From: an uncultured Collinsella sp.
GTDB taxonomy: Bacteria; Actinomycetota; Coriobacteriia; Coriobacteriales; Coriobacteriaceae
Direction: 5' to 3'
Assembly: GCA_900552755.1 (NCBI GenBank)
Contig: USAY01000041.1
Location: 1-14,699, forward strand
Length of the DNA stretch: 14,699 nt
A program made the position numbers and the translations under genes. This document shows positions 1 through 7,758 of the stretch, in pieces; the first letter of the stretch is position 1, and each line of letters begins with the position of its first letter. The notes beneath the pieces are model-generated. The model was not told the origin of the DNA, made no database searches, and saw only the letters and a program-made list of their open reading frames with translations.

Positions 1-745
1 TGTTGAGGGCGATGACGATCTCGGAGAGCTTCATCTTCTTGCCGTCGACGGCGACAGGCTTGCCGGCCTCAAACTCGATCTCGGTATAGGTCGGGGTGTC
101 AGGCGTGTCCTCGGGGTTCTTGGTCATAACCCAAGCGTCATCGAGCGGCTCATTCCAAGGGTCCTCCAGGTGACCGCACTCGATGGCGCGACCCCACAGG
201 TTGTCGTCGATGGAATAGGGGTTGTCGTTGGCACCCTCGGGAACCGGCACGTTGTGGGCGTGGGCATAGGCGACCTCGTCGGGACGGCACTTCAGGTCCC
301 ACTCGCGAACCGGGGCGATAACCTTGAGCTCGGGGTCGAGGGCCTTGACGGCGGCCTCAAAACGGACCTGATCGTTACCTTTGCCAGTGCAGCCGTGGGC
401 GACGTAGGTCGCGCCAAACTCGTGGGCGACCTCAACAAGCTTCTTGGCAAGCAGCGGGCGAGACAGGGCGGAGAGCAGCGGATACTTATTCTCGTACATG
501 GAGTTTGCGGCGATGGCTTTGGTCAGGAACTCATCGGAGAACTCGTCGCGCAGGTCGAGCACCTGGCAATCGAGAACGCCCAGGTCGAGCGCCTTCTGCT
601 TCTTGGCATCCAGTCCGGTCTCTTCCTGGCCCACGTTGCCGCAGACGCAAACGACATCGAGATTCTTCTCGTCCTGGAGCCACTTGACACATACGGATGT
701 ATCAAGACCACCGGAATATGCGAGAACGACTTTTTCCTTGCTCAT
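1..745 (-). CDS. argG: Argininosuccinate synthase, N-terminal 248 codons (C-terminus beyond left edge)
   Basis: This enzyme joins citrulline and aspartate, using ATP, to give argininosuccinate in the cytoplasmic arginine pathway. The reverse-strand translation begins MSKEKVVLAYSGGLDTSV. This carries the ATP-pyrophosphatase signature SGGLDTS at residues 11-17, typical of the family. Further conserved stretches are YVAHGCTGKGNDQVRFE and the segment around IDDNLWGRAIECG. The ATG at 743-745 is preceded by AAAGGAAA about five bases upstream, which fixes the start. The family is usually about 400 residues, so roughly 60% of the gene is visible and it reads open to the left edge. Identification is confident from the motifs. 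No argH or other arginine gene is visible here. Confidence 0.96.
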   Translation of the reverse strand, partial: MSKEKVVLAYSGGLDTSVCVKWLQDEKNLDVVCVCGNVGQEETGLDAKKQKALDLGVLDCQVLDLRDEFSDEFLTKAIAANSMYENKYPLLSALSRPLLAKKLVEVAHEFGATYVAHGCTGKGNDQVRFEAAVKALDPELKVIAPVREWDLKCRPDEVAYAHAHNVPVPEGANDNPYSIDDNLWGRAIECGHLEDPWNEPLDDAWVMTKNPEDTPDTPTYTEIEFEAGKPVAVDGKKMKLSEIVIALN

Positions 746-1299
746 GGCTGTTTCCTTTCGCCCTTGGTAGCTAGTTAGAACAACGGTCAGTTGCAAGTCA
801 TTTCAAGGTCGAATACCGTGCAATATTAGGTTATTCAGCAGAATGCATCACAGGCATGCCCTAGAAACATGCGGCTATGTCGTGCTTAAACCCAACGACC
901 TCAAAATGACTCTGTTGAGGCATTGCGCCCCATGCGGACAGAGACGATTGTTATCGTCGTCGGGAAATTGCGCGCTGGCGTCGGATGGCATTGTCTGCAG
1001 TGGTGATGATCTTTACGAACTGCATCTGCCTCTCCTTTCACGTATCGCCGAGCGCAATTCAAATATCGCAAACGGTACCTTATGTTCGGTAAGCGGTTGT
1101 TTTTCCGCCTCCGTTTTCGATGGTCGCTATATTACGCTAAAGTGCCCGCGGCGCAAGCGACAAATTCAAATTTCTGAAAAGTTTTTTCATTAGTTTGTGA
1201 ATTGCAGTGCAAATACGCACCATTCCTGCGAAAATACGCTCGACTACTAGTTGATGGTTATAACGTCTGAAACAATCTCGAAACGAAAGGCGCATTTTT
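746..1299. other. Long intergenic region between divergent argG and HAD phosphatase genes
   Basis: This 554-base stretch separates two divergent genes and should hold both promoters. It is visibly richer in A+T than its neighbours. A possible arginine-repressor-like dyad reads, on the argG strand, TGAATAACCTAATATTGCA (816-834); its half-site spacing does not match the usual ARG box, so this is weak. A small hairpin lies at 943-958 (GACGAT/ATCGTC). The octamer AAATACGC occurs twice, at 1211-1218 and 1232-1239, upstream of the phosphatase gene. The hexamer TATAAC at 1259-1264 could be a -10 element for that gene, but no good -35 is seen. The 116-codon open frame at 843-1193 lacks a ribosome binding site and resembles nothing known, so I do not call it a gene. 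Confidence 0.5.
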
Positions 1300-2127
1300 A
1301 TGCAAACTTACGAATCGGACGCCAACATCGGCAACATTAAGATTCTCGCCGTCGATATGGACAAGACGCTGCTGACCGACGAGCGCGTGCTGCCCCAGGG
1401 TCTCGACGAGCGTCTGGACAAGCTCGCCGACGCAGGCATCGTATTCTGCCCCGCCAGCGGACGTCCCGCCCCCAAGCTCGAGGAAATGTTCGAGGGCATT
1501 AAGAACCGCCTCGCTTTTTGTCCCGATAACGGAGCGTGCGTGATTTATCGCGGTAGCTATATCTATAAGAGCAATATTGACGTGGAGCTGTATCAGCAGG
1601 TCTTGAGCCGTGCCTCGGAGGATCCTCGCGCTGTCCCCGTCCTGTGCTGCTTCGACGAGTTCTACGTACTTGCCCGCGACCATCAATACCACGACGAGAT
1701 CAGCGTCTACTACAACACAATCAACTACGTCGACAGCTTTGAGGGCATTGATCTCGAGTCCAACAAGATTTCGATCTTCTTCCCCGGCTACGACGCCGAG
1801 CCCGCTTTCCGCGAGACCTATAGCCCCGAGTTCTCGGACAAGCTCTACGTCACCAACGCCGGGCGCGAGTGGATCGACTTTATGAACCTGGGCGTCGACA
1901 AGGGCGCCGGCGTCGCGCACCTGTGCGAGCACCTGGGCATCGATATTGCCGACGCCGCCGCCGTGGGCGACACCTACAACGACATCCCCATGCTCGAGCG
2001 CGTCGGTCACAGCTTTATCGTGGACAACGCCGAGGAGCACATGAACGCGCATGCCAAGTGGCGCATTCCGAGCAACAACGACGGGGGCGTACTGACGCTC
2101 ATCGACGCCATCCTGGCGGCTCGTTAA
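1300..2127 (+). CDS. Cof-type HAD-superfamily phosphatase
   Basis: This is a 275-residue soluble hydrolase of the haloacid dehalogenase superfamily, Cof/IIB subgroup. Members usually dephosphorylate sugar phosphates, nucleotides or cofactors such as FMN and PLP. Motif I is VDMDKTLL, with the nucleophile Asp19 and acid/base Asp21. Motif II is ASGRP (the usual T/S followed by GR). Motif III is Lys201 in VDKG. Motif IV is GDTYNDIPML, with metal ligands Asp224 and Asp228. The large insert between motifs II and III fits the C2 cap of this subgroup. The ATG follows GAAAGG by nine bases. The gene stands alone: it diverges from argG and converges on polA. The substrate cannot be told from sequence. 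Confidence 0.9.
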   Translation: MQTYESDANIGNIKILAVDMDKTLLTDERVLPQGLDERLDKLADAGIVFCPASGRPAPKLEEMFEGIKNRLAFCPDNGACVIYRGSYIYKSNIDVELYQQVLSRASEDPRAVPVLCCFDEFYVLARDHQYHDEISVYYNTINYVDSFEGIDLESNKISIFFPGYDAEPAFRETYSPEFSDKLYVTNAGREWIDFMNLGVDKGAGVAHLCEHLGIDIADAAAVGDTYNDIPMLERVGHSFIVDNAEEHMNAHAKWRIPSNNDGGVLTLIDAILAAR

Positions 2128-2138
2128 CGTTGCTCGTC

Positions 2139-2268
2139 GGACCTGGCCGGGCGAGGCGGGTAAGTTTTTCGTTCGGTCAGGTCCTGGGCTCGCTCGGAAA
2201 GCACATTAAGTGCTTTCCGGCTCGTGCGGAATCTACGAAAAACTTACCCGCCTCGCCCGGCCAGGTCC
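2139..2268. repeat. 130-bp palindromic element with 34-bp perfect inverted repeats
   Basis: The left arm (2139-2172) and right arm (2235-2268) are exact reverse complements over 34 bases, starting GGACCTGGCCGGGCGAGG. The 62-base centre contains a second dyad, CGGAAAGCAC/GTGCTTTCCG around an ATTAA loop (2195-2219). It also holds a further copy of CAGGTCCTG (2179-2187), a sequence that recurs in the right arm at 2262-2270. No reading frame of note lies inside. It starts 12 bases after the HAD phosphatase stop. It could be a MITE or REPIN-like dispersed repeat, a large transcribed hairpin, or an unusual terminator. The pairing is certain; the role is not. Confidence 0.85.
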
Positions 2269-2335
2269 TGCGGTGACTTGCTTGCCGCCTGGATGGCGTC
2301 TTGGCGTCTAGATACTTGGCTGATTTTTTTGGAAT

Positions 2336-2369
2336 GAAGGGGGCTCCTTGTTGGCAAGGAGCCCCCTTC
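2336..2369. terminator. Intergenic hairpin between convergent HAD phosphatase and polA genes
   Basis: A perfect 15-bp stem GAAGGGGGCTCCTTG/CAAGGAGCCCCCTTC closes on a TTGG loop. It lies between two genes pointing at each other, 33 bases beyond the polA stop codon, so it probably ends transcripts from both sides. The plus-strand tail is only moderately T-rich (CTGGTTTGGTTACTTT). On the minus strand the hairpin is followed by an A-run rather than a T-run, so termination of polA may depend on the stem strength alone. Confidence 0.75.
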
Positions 2370-2402
2370 TGGTTTGGTTACTTTAGGGTTGTGGGCACTT
2401 CC

Positions 2403-5150
2403 CTATTTGGCGTCGGCCCAGGTTATGCCGGTGCTGGCTTCGGCGATTAGGGGGACGCGGAGGTCTACTACGTGCTCCATGACGTCGCGGACCATGGTGG
2501 TTAGGCGCTCGACTTCGTCGATGGGGCACTCAAAGTCCAGTTCGTCGTGCACTTGCAGGATCATGTGGGCGGCAAAGCCTTCCTCTTCCAGGCGGCGGCT
2601 TACGCGGGCCATGGCGATCTTGATGATGTCTGCTGCGGTGCCCTGCATGGGATGGTTCATGGCCGTGCGCTCGCCAAAGCCGCGGAGTTGCGGGTTTTTG
2701 GCCTTGAGCTCGGGAATATGGCGTCTGCGGCCATACATGGTCTCGGCGTAGCCCGTCTGCTTGGCGCGCGCCACCACGTTGTCGAGGAACGTACGCACGC
2801 CCGGGTAGGCCTCGTAGTAGCGGTCGATCATGTCGCGCGCCTCGGCCATCGAGATATGCAGCGACTGCGACAGGCCGTAGGCCTGCTGGCCATACACGAT
2901 GCCAAAGTTCACGGCCTTGGCGCGACTGCGCAGGTCGGGCGTTACCTCGGACACCGGCACACCAAACACGCGCGCCGCCGTCTCGGCATGGAAGTCCTCG
3001 CCCTCGTTAAAGGCGCGCACCAAGTGCTCGTCACCCGAGAGATGTGCCAGCAGACGCAGCTCGATCTGCGAGTAGTCCACCGCCAAAAAGACGCTGCCCT
3101 CGCCCGCCGAAAACGCCGTCTTGACGGTACGACCAAGCTCAGAGCGCGTCGGGATGTTCTGTAGGTTCGGGTCGCTCGAGGACAGGCGGCCCGTCGCCGT
3201 GATGGTCTGGTTGTAGGTGGTGTGCACGCGGCCATCGCCACGACGCAGCGGGCCCAGCGTATCCAGGTAAGTGGACTTGATCTTGGACTTCTCACGCCAA
3301 TCCAAGATCAGACGCACGATCTCGTGGTCACGGGCAAGGTCGCTCAGCACCTTGGCGTTGGTCGAATAGTAGCCGCGCTTGGTCTTCTTGAGGCCCTTGG
3401 TCGGAAGGCCCATCACATCAAAGAGCACATGCGAAAGTTGCATGGGGCTGCCGATGTTAAAGGTCTCGTCACCGGCAAGGTCGCGAATGCTTCGTTCGAC
3501 CTCGGTGATCTGGGTCGCCAGACCCTCGGACAGACTGTGCAGGCGGTCGGGGTCCACGAGCATGCCCGCGCGCTCCATCTTGGCAAGTACCGGAACGAGC
3601 GGCATCTCGATGCCATCGAACACGTTGGCGGCGTTCTCACGGGCCATGCACTCGCGCAACGGCGCCACGAGCGCCAGCGTCAGAGCCGCAGTACGGGCGG
3701 CAGGCGCCGGAGCGTCCTCACCAGCACCCTCTGCACCGCGCGCCGCAGGCAACGCCATCTGCAGATAGGTATCGGCCAGATATGCCTCATCGAACTCGGA
3801 GCGATCGGAATCCAGCAGATAGGCAGCGACCACGGTATCGAAGATACGCGTGGAATCGGCAGCGAGCGGATCCATGAGCTCGGGCTCAGAAGAATCGATG
3901 GGCGAAAGCTCGCGCAGCAGCGCTTTCGTATCCGGGCTCGCCACGCGGCCCTCCATAAACAGGCGCGCAAGCACGCCGGCGATCACACCGTGAGCGAAGT
4001 TGAAGCCCTCAACCTCAGCCGCCGCACAGCTGTCGCCCTCCTCGAGCGCGAACAGGCCCTTGGACGTCGCCAACCACAGCGTGCGCGTCAGCCCAAAGAG
4101 CGCGCCCTCTTCCTTGTCGTCGTCCACCACGGCGGCGACCCACTCGCCGGCATCAATCGCGCGGGAGACCTCAGCCGCAACGGCACCAAGCGCGTCGGCA
4201 TCGCCGGCGGCTGCGCGAACCATAGCAGGTATCTCAAACACACTGGAGGCAGCAGCCCCGCCCTCGCCGCCGATCAGCGCCAAGAAACGGTTCTGCATGG
4301 CGGTGATACCAAGCGTACCCAGCGCCGCGGAAACCTCATCGGCAGAAAACGCCGGGAAGGACGTCGCCTCAAAGTCGAGCTCGACGGGCGCATCGGTGCG
4401 AATTGTCGCAACCTTGCGGCTCAGTAGTGCGTCATCGATGTGTGCACGCAGGTTCTCGCCCATCTTGCCCTTGACCTCATCGGCATGCGCGATGACTTCG
4501 TCCAGGCTACCGTACTTCGCAATGAGCGCACTCGCCTTTTTGGGACCGATGCCCGGTACACCGGGGATGTTGTCGGACGTATCGCCCTTTAGACCGTAAA
4601 AATCGGGCACGAGCGCCGGCGTAATGCCGTGATACAGGTCGTCCACGCTCTCGGGCGTCATAATCGCCACGTCGGACAGGCCCTTGCGGGTCGAGACCAC
4701 GTTGACGTGCTCGGTCACGAGTTGATACATGTCGCGGTCGCCGGTCACCAGTAGCATGTCGCAGCCGGCCTCTTCACCCAGGCGCGCCATGGTTCCCAGG
4801 ATGTCATCGCCTTCCCAGCCCTCGGACTGCAGAATCGGCACGTTGAGCGCGGCGAGCAGCTCCTTAATCATAGGGAACTGCGCATGCAGATCGGGGTCCA
4901 TGGGCGGGCGTTGCGCCTTATACTGCGGCAGCATCTCCATGCGCACGCGCGGTTTACCCTTGTCAAACGCCACGACGACGCCGTCGGGGTTAAAGGCATC
5001 GATCATCTTGAGAAACATGTTCAGAAAGCCAAAGATCGCGTTGGTGGGGCGACCGTCCGGCGCGTTCATGGTCGGCGGCACGGCGTGGAAGGCGCGATGC
5101 ATGAGCGAGTTGCCGTCGATAACGGCAAAGGTGCGGCGCTTGTCAGACAT
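2403..5150 (-). CDS. polA: DNA polymerase I (5'-3' exonuclease plus polymerase; proofreading site degenerate)
   Basis: This is a 915-residue DNA polymerase I, which removes RNA primers and fills gaps during replication and repair. The N-terminal 290 residues or so form the 5'-3' exonuclease/flap domain, starting FAVIDGNSLMHRAFHA, with the helix-hairpin motif DNIPGVPGIGPKKA near residues 185-205. Polymerase motif A is VDYSQIELR (Asp692), motif B is RAKAVNFGIVYG (near Lys745) and motif C is QVHDELDFE (Asp869, Glu870). These positions sit 13 below the E. coli numbering. The middle 3'-5' exonuclease domain lacks the DxE and final Tyr/Asp motifs, so proofreading is probably absent. The ATG at 5148-5150 has GCGAGG eight bases upstream. 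A GTG 13 codons earlier has no good ribosome binding site. Confidence 0.96.
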   Translation of the reverse strand: MSDKRRTFAVIDGNSLMHRAFHAVPPTMNAPDGRPTNAIFGFLNMFLKMIDAFNPDGVVVAFDKGKPRVRMEMLPQYKAQRPPMDPDLHAQFPMIKELLAALNVPILQSEGWEGDDILGTMARLGEEAGCDMLLVTGDRDMYQLVTEHVNVVSTRKGLSDVAIMTPESVDDLYHGITPALVPDFYGLKGDTSDNIPGVPGIGPKKASALIAKYGSLDEVIAHADEVKGKMGENLRAHIDDALLSRKVATIRTDAPVELDFEATSFPAFSADEVSAALGTLGITAMQNRFLALIGGEGGAAASSVFEIPAMVRAAAGDADALGAVAAEVSRAIDAGEWVAAVVDDDKEEGALFGLTRTLWLATSKGLFALEEGDSCAAAEVEGFNFAHGVIAGVLARLFMEGRVASPDTKALLRELSPIDSSEPELMDPLAADSTRIFDTVVAAYLLDSDRSEFDEAYLADTYLQMALPAARGAEGAGEDAPAPAARTAALTLALVAPLRECMARENAANVFDGIEMPLVPVLAKMERAGMLVDPDRLHSLSEGLATQITEVERSIRDLAGDETFNIGSPMQLSHVLFDVMGLPTKGLKKTKRGYYSTNAKVLSDLARDHEIVRLILDWREKSKIKSTYLDTLGPLRRGDGRVHTTYNQTITATGRLSSSDPNLQNIPTRSELGRTVKTAFSAGEGSVFLAVDYSQIELRLLAHLSGDEHLVRAFNEGEDFHAETAARVFGVPVSEVTPDLRSRAKAVNFGIVYGQQAYGLSQSLHISMAEARDMIDRYYEAYPGVRTFLDNVVARAKQTGYAETMYGRRRHIPELKAKNPQLRGFGERTAMNHPMQGTAADIIKIAMARVSRRLEEEGFAAHMILQVHDELDFECPIDEVERLTTMVRDVMEHVVDLRVPLIAEASTGITWADAK

Positions 5151-5316
5151 ATTGAATACCTCGCTTTGGGCTGGGCACGGTTTGCTCACACCAGTTTACA
5201 CGCTCCCCGCCCCGCGACCACTGCACATCAAGCTCCCCTGCCGCCGCGAGCCCGCGCGTGATACGATGGCTCACGGTACATCAACCAGCACGATCGATCC
5301 GAAAGGAGCCTGCGTC

Positions 5317-6714
5317 ATGGAGCGTCCCTGCGCATGGAAAAAGTACACGCCACAGCAAGTCGAAGAGCTCGAGGAGCTTTGCCGCGGCTATAAGCAGTTT
5401 TTGAGCGAGAACAAGACCGAGCGCCTGTGCGTCAAGACCGGTATCAAGATGGCCGAGGAGGCGGGCTACGTCAACCTGGAGACCGTGATCGCCGAGGGCC
5501 GCGAGCTCATGGCAGGCGACAAAGTGTACGCTGCCAACCACGGCAAGGACCTTATGCTCGTCAACCTGGGCACCGCCCCGCTCGAGCAGGGCTTTAACAT
5601 CCTGGGCGCCCACGTGGACTCGCCGCGCCTGGACCTTAAGCAGAACCCCGCCTTCGAGGCCGGCGACATGGCCTACCTCGACACGCACTACTACGGCGGC
5701 GTCAAGAGCTACCACTGGGTAGCCTCCCCGCTCGCACTCGTGGGCGTCATCTGCAAAAAGGACGGTACCACCGTCGACATCAATATCGGCGACAAGGCGG
5801 ACGATCCGGTCTTTACCATCTCCGACCTGCTGATCCATCTCTCGAGCGAGCAGATGTCTAAGCCTGCCAAAGACGCCGTCGACGCCGAGATCCTCGACGT
5901 GATCGTGGGCGGCCGTCCCGTCAAGTTCGATGAGGACGACAAGGACGCCCCCAAGGAGCCCGTCAAGCAGATGTTCCTGGATATCCTCAAGGAGCAGTAC
6001 GACGTCGAGGAGGAGGACTTCCTCTCCGCCGAGATCGAGGTCGTGCCCGCCGGCCCCGCCCGCGACATGGGCCTCGACCGCTCCATGATTCTGGGCTATG
6101 GCCATGACGACCGCGTCTGTGCCTACCCCTCCATGCTCGCCCAGATCAACGTCACCAACGTGGAGCGCACGAGCATCACGCTCATCGTCGACAAGGAGGA
6201 GATCGGTTCCGTGGGTGCCACCGGCATGACGAGTCGCTTCTTCGAGAACACCGTCGCCGAGATCATGATGCTCGCCGGCGAGGACAGCCCGCTGGCTCTG
6301 CGCCGCGCGCTCGCCCGCAGCCGTATGCTCTCCTCCGACGTGTCCGCCGGCTTCGACCCGGGCTATGCCGGCAAGTTCGAGACCAAGAACGCCGCCTTCA
6401 TGGGTCGCGGCCTGTGCTTTAACAAGTACACGGGCAGCCGCGGCAAGGGCGGCTCTAACGACGCCGACGCCGAGTATGTGGCCCTCGTCCGCGACATCAT
6501 GGACGAGGCCGGCGTGGACTTCCAGACCTGCGAGCTCGGCCGCGTCAACGCTGGTGGCGGCGGCACCATCGCCTACATCATGGCCAAGTACGGCATGAAC
6601 GTCATCGACTCCGGCGTTGCCGTCCTGTCCATGCACGCCCTGTGGGAGGTCGCCAACAAGGCCGACATCTACGAGGCATATCGCGGTTACAAGGCCTTCA
6701 TCGAGCGAGCCTAA
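5317..6714 (+). CDS. M18-family metalloaminopeptidase
   Basis: This 465-residue enzyme belongs to the M18 family (aspartyl/lysyl aminopeptidases, LAP4/ApeA-like). These are dinuclear-zinc exopeptidases that trim N-terminal residues in the cytoplasm, usually as dodecamers. Expected metal and catalytic positions are visible: LGAHVDSPRLD with His99, GYGHDDRVCAY with Asp265, DKEEIGS with Glu294/Glu295, and SMHALWE with His440. There is no signal peptide. The ATG at 5317 follows GAAAGGAG with an eight-base gap, which fixes the start although the frame stays open upstream. It diverges from polA across 166 bases, where TGATACGAT (5259-5267) could be an extended -10 element. Preference for acidic or basic residues cannot be decided from sequence. 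Confidence 0.93.
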   Translation: MERPCAWKKYTPQQVEELEELCRGYKQFLSENKTERLCVKTGIKMAEEAGYVNLETVIAEGRELMAGDKVYAANHGKDLMLVNLGTAPLEQGFNILGAHVDSPRLDLKQNPAFEAGDMAYLDTHYYGGVKSYHWVASPLALVGVICKKDGTTVDINIGDKADDPVFTISDLLIHLSSEQMSKPAKDAVDAEILDVIVGGRPVKFDEDDKDAPKEPVKQMFLDILKEQYDVEEEDFLSAEIEVVPAGPARDMGLDRSMILGYGHDDRVCAYPSMLAQINVTNVERTSITLIVDKEEIGSVGATGMTSRFFENTVAEIMMLAGEDSPLALRRALARSRMLSSDVSAGFDPGYAGKFETKNAAFMGRGLCFNKYTGSRGKGGSNDADAEYVALVRDIMDEAGVDFQTCELGRVNAGGGGTIAYIMAKYGMNVIDSGVAVLSMHALWEVANKADIYEAYRGYKAFIERA

Positions 6715-6727
6715 CCAACCCTTCATC

Positions 6728-6797
6728 AGTTGCGGTGAAATACGGACTAAACTGGCCCATAAACAGCCAAAACAGACCGTATTCCACCGCAACTTTT
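6728..6797 (+). repeat. Palindromic repeat, copy 1 (upstream of yaaA), possible terminator
   Basis: The left arm at 6728-6748 (AGTTGCGGTGAAATACGGACT) pairs with the right arm at 6774-6794 over 21 positions with two mismatches. A TTTTTT run follows, as in an intrinsic terminator. The loop holds a small TGGC/GCCA dyad. It begins 14 bases after the aminopeptidase stop, and its T-run abuts the yaaA ribosome binding site. The 18-base stretch TATTCCACCGCAACTTTT is identical in copy 2 beyond yaaA. Confidence 0.85.
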
Positions 6798-6814
6798 TTG
6801 GCAGAGGAGAGCCC

Positions 6815-7624
6815 ATGCTGCAGGTCATCATTTCGCCCGCCAAGCAGATGCGCGCGGCCCAAGATGCTTTTGAAGTCCTGGGCATCCCACCCTTTGTGCG
6901 CGAGACGGCTCGCCTCCACCGCGCACTGCTAGATATCGAGCGGAATGAAGGCAGCGGCGGCCTGCAGGCGCTGTGGAACGTGAGTGACAAACTGCTGGGA
7001 CCTTGCCTCAACACCCTGCATGAGTTCGGGCCCATCCTGAAAAGCGGCGATCTCGACAATCCCGCACTCGCCCGTCACCTCTCCCCTGCCGCCATGTCCT
7101 ATCACGGCATTCAATACCAGAGCATGGCACCCGAGGTGATGGATTCCGCGCAGCTCGCATGGCTGCAAGACCATCTGTGGATCCTCTCCGGCCTCTACGG
7201 GTGCGTTCGTCCCTTTCATGCCGTCGAACCGTATCGGCTGGAGATGGGCGCGAAGCTTGTCGTCGACGGTGCCCGAGACCTCTACGCATTTTGGAGCGAT
7301 AAGCTCGCGCGGGCTATCGCCCCGGCAGGTTCAAACACCACGATCGTCAACCTCGCCAGCGTAGAGTATGCCAAAGCCGTTCTGCCCCACCTCGCGGGCG
7401 ACGCCACAGCCGTCACGTGCCTCTTTGGCGAGGGTATCCGCAACGGGAAGCCCATCCAACGGTCGACCGCCAGCAAAAAGGCGCGCGGCTCCATGGTGCG
7501 GTGGATGGCAGAAAACAAGCTCGAGGATGCAAGCGAACTTACCGCATTCAACATCGGCTATCGCCACGTCCCCGAGCTCTCATACCTAGGCACCCTCATG
7601 TTCATCAACGAACAGATGCTCTAG
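6815..7624 (+). CDS. yaaA: YaaA family peroxide-stress protein (UPF0246)
   Basis: This 269-residue cytoplasmic protein matches the YaaA/UPF0246 family throughout. The N-terminus is MLQVIISPAKQM; internal marks are FSPAAMSYHGIQYQ-like (here HLSPAAMSYHGIQYQSM), WILSGLYGCVRPFHAVEPYRLEMG and VNLASVEYAKAV. The C-terminal KKARGSMVRWM and FNIGYR segments are also typical. In E. coli, YaaA protects against hydrogen peroxide by lowering free iron, and it has a DNA-binding fold. AGAGGAGA lies just before the ATG at 6815. The gene sits between two copies of one palindromic repeat. If copy 1 terminates transcription, no room for a promoter remains between it and the start, so yaaA would rely on read-through or on a promoter inside the repeat. 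Confidence 0.94.
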   Translation: MLQVIISPAKQMRAAQDAFEVLGIPPFVRETARLHRALLDIERNEGSGGLQALWNVSDKLLGPCLNTLHEFGPILKSGDLDNPALARHLSPAAMSYHGIQYQSMAPEVMDSAQLAWLQDHLWILSGLYGCVRPFHAVEPYRLEMGAKLVVDGARDLYAFWSDKLARAIAPAGSNTTIVNLASVEYAKAVLPHLAGDATAVTCLFGEGIRNGKPIQRSTASKKARGSMVRWMAENKLEDASELTAFNIGYRHVPELSYLGTLMFINEQML

Positions 7625-7667
7625 AGCCGGCACCCAACACTAACCCGCTCAGCCTTCTCTATATAAC

Positions 7668-7733
7668 TTGCGGTGGAATAATTCCTATTTGAGCCTTTTT
7701 CGCACAATCAGGAACTATTCCACCGCAACTTTT
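7668..7733 (+). repeat. Palindromic repeat, copy 2 (downstream of yaaA), possible terminator
   Basis: TTGCGGTGGAATAATTCCT (7668-7686) pairs with AGGAACTATTCCACCGCAA (7710-7728) with a single mismatch, followed by CTTTT. It shares the outer stem with copy 1 at 6728-6797. The inner stem differs in sequence but is still paired, which argues that folding is what is conserved. It lies between yaaA and a convergent minus-strand gene, a normal place for a terminator. Confidence 0.85.
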
Positions 7734-7758
7734 ATGAATTGGCTGCTAGGCTCGACAC

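Noticed and set aside
843..1193. 116-codon open frame, plus strand
   Set aside because: No ribosome binding site, odd composition with scattered Cys/Ser/Arg, and no resemblance to any family I know.
1258..2052. 264-codon minus-strand frame
   Set aside because: Antisense shadow of the HAD phosphatase, whose motifs are complete on the plus strand.
3222..4427. 401-codon frame antisense to polA
   Set aside because: It is the mirror of a high-G+C coding frame; the polA motifs on the other strand are unequivocal.
5151..5189. GTG start 13 codons upstream for polA
   Set aside because: No good ribosome binding site, and the family N-terminus begins after the ATG at 5150.
4729..5316. Upstream extension of the aminopeptidase frame
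   Set aside because: It overlaps polA antisense; the ATG at 5317 has a strong ribosome binding site and the family N-terminus.
5281..7059. 592-codon minus-strand frame
   Set aside because: It lies antisense to the M18 aminopeptidase and yaaA, with low-complexity Val/Gly/His/Asp composition typical of shadow frames.
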